A DNA stretch of 9,301 bases. Origin: Bacillota bacterium. Lineage in GTDB: Bacteria > Bacillota_A > Clostridia > Tissierellales > Peptoniphilaceae. Shown here piece by piece: positions 7,533 to 9,301 of the stretch. A program made the position numbers and the translations under genes. The notes beneath the pieces are model-generated. The model did not search any database. It saw only the letters and a program-made list of their open reading frames with translations, and had not been told where the DNA came from. Positions within the stretch are counted from its first letter, which is position 1. Every line of letters begins with the position of its first letter. Location: assembly GCA_023418535.1 (NCBI GenBank), contig JAEZZN010000012.1:1-9301 (forward strand), read 5' to 3'.

Positions 7533-8057
7533 ATGAAATTAATAAAATTAAGTGAAGAATATAAATATCAATTAGGACAAATGATTGATGAATGGAAATT
7601 AGATCAAATAGAGAATAATACCAATAAATCGCCTAGTGCAATTTTTAAAAATGATTATAAAGATTTTGAAAAATATTTGCAAAATTTAGAAACGCTAAAA
7701 CCGACTTCTGAGAAAGTTCCAGAGTCAGTATTTTTTTTACTTGATGAACAAAAAAATAAATTAATAGGTGCAATTACAATTCGTCATTATTTGAATGATT
7801 TTTTATTAAAAGAAGGAGGCCATATAGGATATGGTATTAGACCTAGTGAAAGACGAAAGGGTTATGCCAAATTGATGCTTAAATTAGCACTTAAAGAATG
7901 TAAAAAATTAGGATTAAATAAAGTTCTTATAGTTTGTGATAAAGATAATATTGGTTCATCAAAAACTATAATAAATAATGGTGGAATTCTAGAAAATGAA
8001 ATAGGAGGTTATAATGGAGAATTAATATCTAGATATTGGATAGATATAATTATATAA
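7533..8057 (+). CDS. GNAT family N-acetyltransferase, substrate unknown
   Basis: The protein is 174 residues from the ATG at 7533. An ATG at 7527 is in frame but only three bases after the AAAGGGG ribosome binding site (7517-7523); the second ATG is nine bases away and better placed. The central core is intact: KLIGAITIRHYLN forms the strands before motif A, and GHIGYGIRPSERRKGYAKLM holds the pyrophosphate-binding loop (Arg107-Arg-Lys-Gly-Tyr-Ala). LNKVLIVCDKDNIGSSKTII with NGGILENE is the typical motif B region. This pattern matches the predicted-acetyltransferase group COG3981. Such enzymes transfer acetyl from acetyl-CoA to an amine; the acceptor cannot be told from sequence. It is the only gene between 5280 and 8057 that looks intact. 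No clear promoter is seen in the 84 bases before it. Confidence 0.85.
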   Translation: MKLIKLSEEYKYQLGQMIDEWKLDQIENNTNKSPSAIFKNDYKDFEKYLQNLETLKPTSEKVPESVFFLLDEQKNKLIGAITIRHYLNDFLLKEGGHIGYGIRPSERRKGYAKLMLKLALKECKKLGLNKVLIVCDKDNIGSSKTIINNGGILENEIGGYNGELISRYWIDIII

Positions 8058-8276
8058 AAGAAATTTATCAATGAAAATCTTTAAATATACTAAATTGGAA
8101 ATTTAATTTAAATTATTAATTCTATTGATATTCACTAAAAATAATTATAATTTATTGTAAGATTAAAACAAATGACTATATTTACAATTTTAATATATGA
8201 AAATTTTATATTATTATTCAAATATTACATTTTTTTTACAAAAACAAAAAAACATAAATAAAATTATAAATAAAAT
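8058..8276. other. Very AT-rich intergenic stretch without a recognisable gene
   Basis: Together with the promoter region after it, this forms about 297 bases between the GNAT gene and the surface-protein gene. I see no gene, RNA gene or gene remnant. There is no strong GC-containing hairpin to terminate the GNAT transcript, only short AT inverted repeats (for example TTGTAA at 8155-8160 with TTACAA at 8182-8187) and homopolymer A and T runs. Confidence 0.6.
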
Positions 8277-8305
8277 TTGAATAAAAAAACTAATATCATT
8301 ATACT
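8277..8305 (+). promoter_or_regulatory. Promoter of the surface-protein gene
   Basis: TTGAAT (8277-8282) and TATACT (8300-8305) are separated by exactly 17 bases, the best-spaced sigma-A-type promoter in the right half of the window. Transcription should start near 8312. The ~43-base leader holds a small hairpin, GATAT-AAAA-ATATC (8316-8329), extendable with GAT/ATC across one bulged A. It is followed by the strong AAGGGGG ribosome binding site at 8344-8350. Confidence 0.65.
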
Positions 8306-8354
8306 GATAAAGATAGATATAAAAATATCATCAATACATTATTAAGGGGGAATT

Positions 8355-9301
8355 ATGAATAATAAGCGTAGCTTAAAAATAATTTTATCATTATTTTTAG
8401 CTTTAATATTTATACTACCCATCTCGAAATCTTCGGTAATAGCAGCAGATGACTATTTCTTAGAAGATTGGGATATACCTGAAGGGGGAGTAATTGAAGG
8501 TTCTCCAGTAACTCAAACTGGTATATCATACGTAGGGGTGGACAGTGCAGATAATAAGAAACTTAACTTTAAAGTTGCTTATAGAGCGGCTTTATCACCA
8601 GCTAAATTAGACTGGATATACTTAAGGGTAGATAAAAAATTACAACCATATATTGAAGAAATCAATATAAAAAATAGCACGAATATAGGTGTAAAGGTTG
8701 GATATGAAAGATATTTTGAATTAGTTACTCCAGAAACTAAAGCTGATGTATCAACTACTAATAGGCCAACAGGTCCTTTAGATAGTTACGCAAATGCTGA
8801 TACTTCTGAGGCGGTAATTTATAGAGTTCCTTTAGATAGAAGATACACATTTATACCAGGAAGCTCTCCAAAAACAAGAAGTGCTCTATCAGGAAATTGG
8901 GGGGTGTTTCCTAATGAACCATTAGAAGCAGAAAGATACGAAGCGAATTTATTCATTAAATTAAACAAGTCTATAGACGAAATAAGAGAGTTAGAAACTG
9001 TAGATAAGTTCGGAATTCAATACCGTCTAGGGGGTCACAAAAGTAATGGTACGTCCATTACGGCTAAAGAATCTCTAAATAAAAATACTGTCGTAGATTT
9101 TAATATAGTGAATGACACTGATGATATAAATTCTAATATTTGGCTAAACTCTCCTGTAGTTCATACTATCACTGCAGCATATGAAGGTACACAGATGACT
9201 GCAAAAGGACAGTTAGAAGACAAATTAGAGGGAACAGGAAAAACTTTATTAAGAGTTAGATCGACTATACCTAACAATTTAGGTTATAGTACCGATTTAA
9301 C
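8355..9301 (+). CDS. Secreted, probably surface-attached protein of unknown family, N-terminal part
   Basis: The reading frame is open from ATG 8355 to the window edge (315 full codons) and continues outside. AAGGGGG at 8344-8350 supports the start. Residues 1-31 form a signal peptide: NNKR, a long hydrophobic stretch (KIILSLFLALIFILPI), and cleavage probably after VIAA before DDYFLEDWD. The mature part is soluble, has no cysteines in the visible part, and looks beta-rich with alternating short strands and turns, as in adhesin domains of Gram-positive cocci. I do not recognise a named domain, and no YSIRK motif or repeat is visible so far. Whether it ends in a sortase or other anchor cannot be seen. 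Its codon use is visibly less AT-biased than the decayed cluster before it (more GGG, GTC, TAC, CGT), which suggests selection or a different origin. It could be a stand-alone secreted protein rather than a large adhesin. Confidence 0.8.
   Translation, partial: MNNKRSLKIILSLFLALIFILPISKSSVIAADDYFLEDWDIPEGGVIEGSPVTQTGISYVGVDSADNKKLNFKVAYRAALSPAKLDWIYLRVDKKLQPYIEEINIKNSTNIGVKVGYERYFELVTPETKADVSTTNRPTGPLDSYANADTSEAVIYRVPLDRRYTFIPGSSPKTRSALSGNWGVFPNEPLEAERYEANLFIKLNKSIDEIRELETVDKFGIQYRLGGHKSNGTSITAKESLNKNTVVDFNIVNDTDDINSNIWLNSPVVHTITAAYEGTQMTAKGQLEDKLEGTGKTLLRVRSTIPNNLGYSTDL

Noticed and set aside
8058..8354. Possible small RNA or CRISPR-like repeats in the AT-rich gap
   Set aside because: I see no regularly spaced repeats, no GC-containing stable stem and no terminator; only homopolymer runs and short AT palindromes expected by chance.

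Overview
The window is very AT-rich and reads as a low-GC Gram-positive (Firmicutes-type) chromosome. It has strong AAAGGAG-type ribosome binding sites, hairpin-plus-T-run terminators, and a surface protein with a sortase-type C-terminus. The gene content and base composition would fit an anaerobic coccus of the Peptoniphilaceae type, but that placement is inference, not proven by anything here.

Left part (1-3340): conserved housekeeping genes, all on the + strand. They are the C-terminal end of enolase (eno) with its terminator, then tripeptidase T (pepT), then CTP synthase (pyrG) with a terminator. The standout is the short leader of pyrG. A good promoter places the transcript start on GGGC, and the first ~22 nt of the RNA fold into a terminator hairpin followed by a U run. 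This is the arrangement expected for CTP-sensed reiterative-transcription attenuation, in an unusually compact form. The same hairpin is the only visible terminator for pepT.

Middle part (3430-5279): on the minus strand, convergent with pyrG, lies an internalin-like leucine-rich-repeat surface protein with a signal peptide and an IPNTG variant sorting motif. A divergent, palindrome-bearing intergenic region follows.

Right part (5280-8057): a decayed cluster on the + strand. It holds an HrtB-like FtsX-type permease broken by two frameshifts and two in-frame stops, an HrtA-like ATPase with a nonsense codon at codon 22 and substitutions in the conserved nucleotide-binding motifs, and a GNAT acetyltransferase that has lost its middle. 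After these comes an apparently intact second GNAT acetyltransferase.

Right edge (8277-9301): a well-formed promoter and the first 315 codons of a secreted, probably large, surface protein that I do not recognise. It continues beyond the window.

Overall a stable core segment (eno-pepT-pyrG) meets an accessory segment with two cell-surface genes flanking a degenerating efflux/acetyltransferase cluster.
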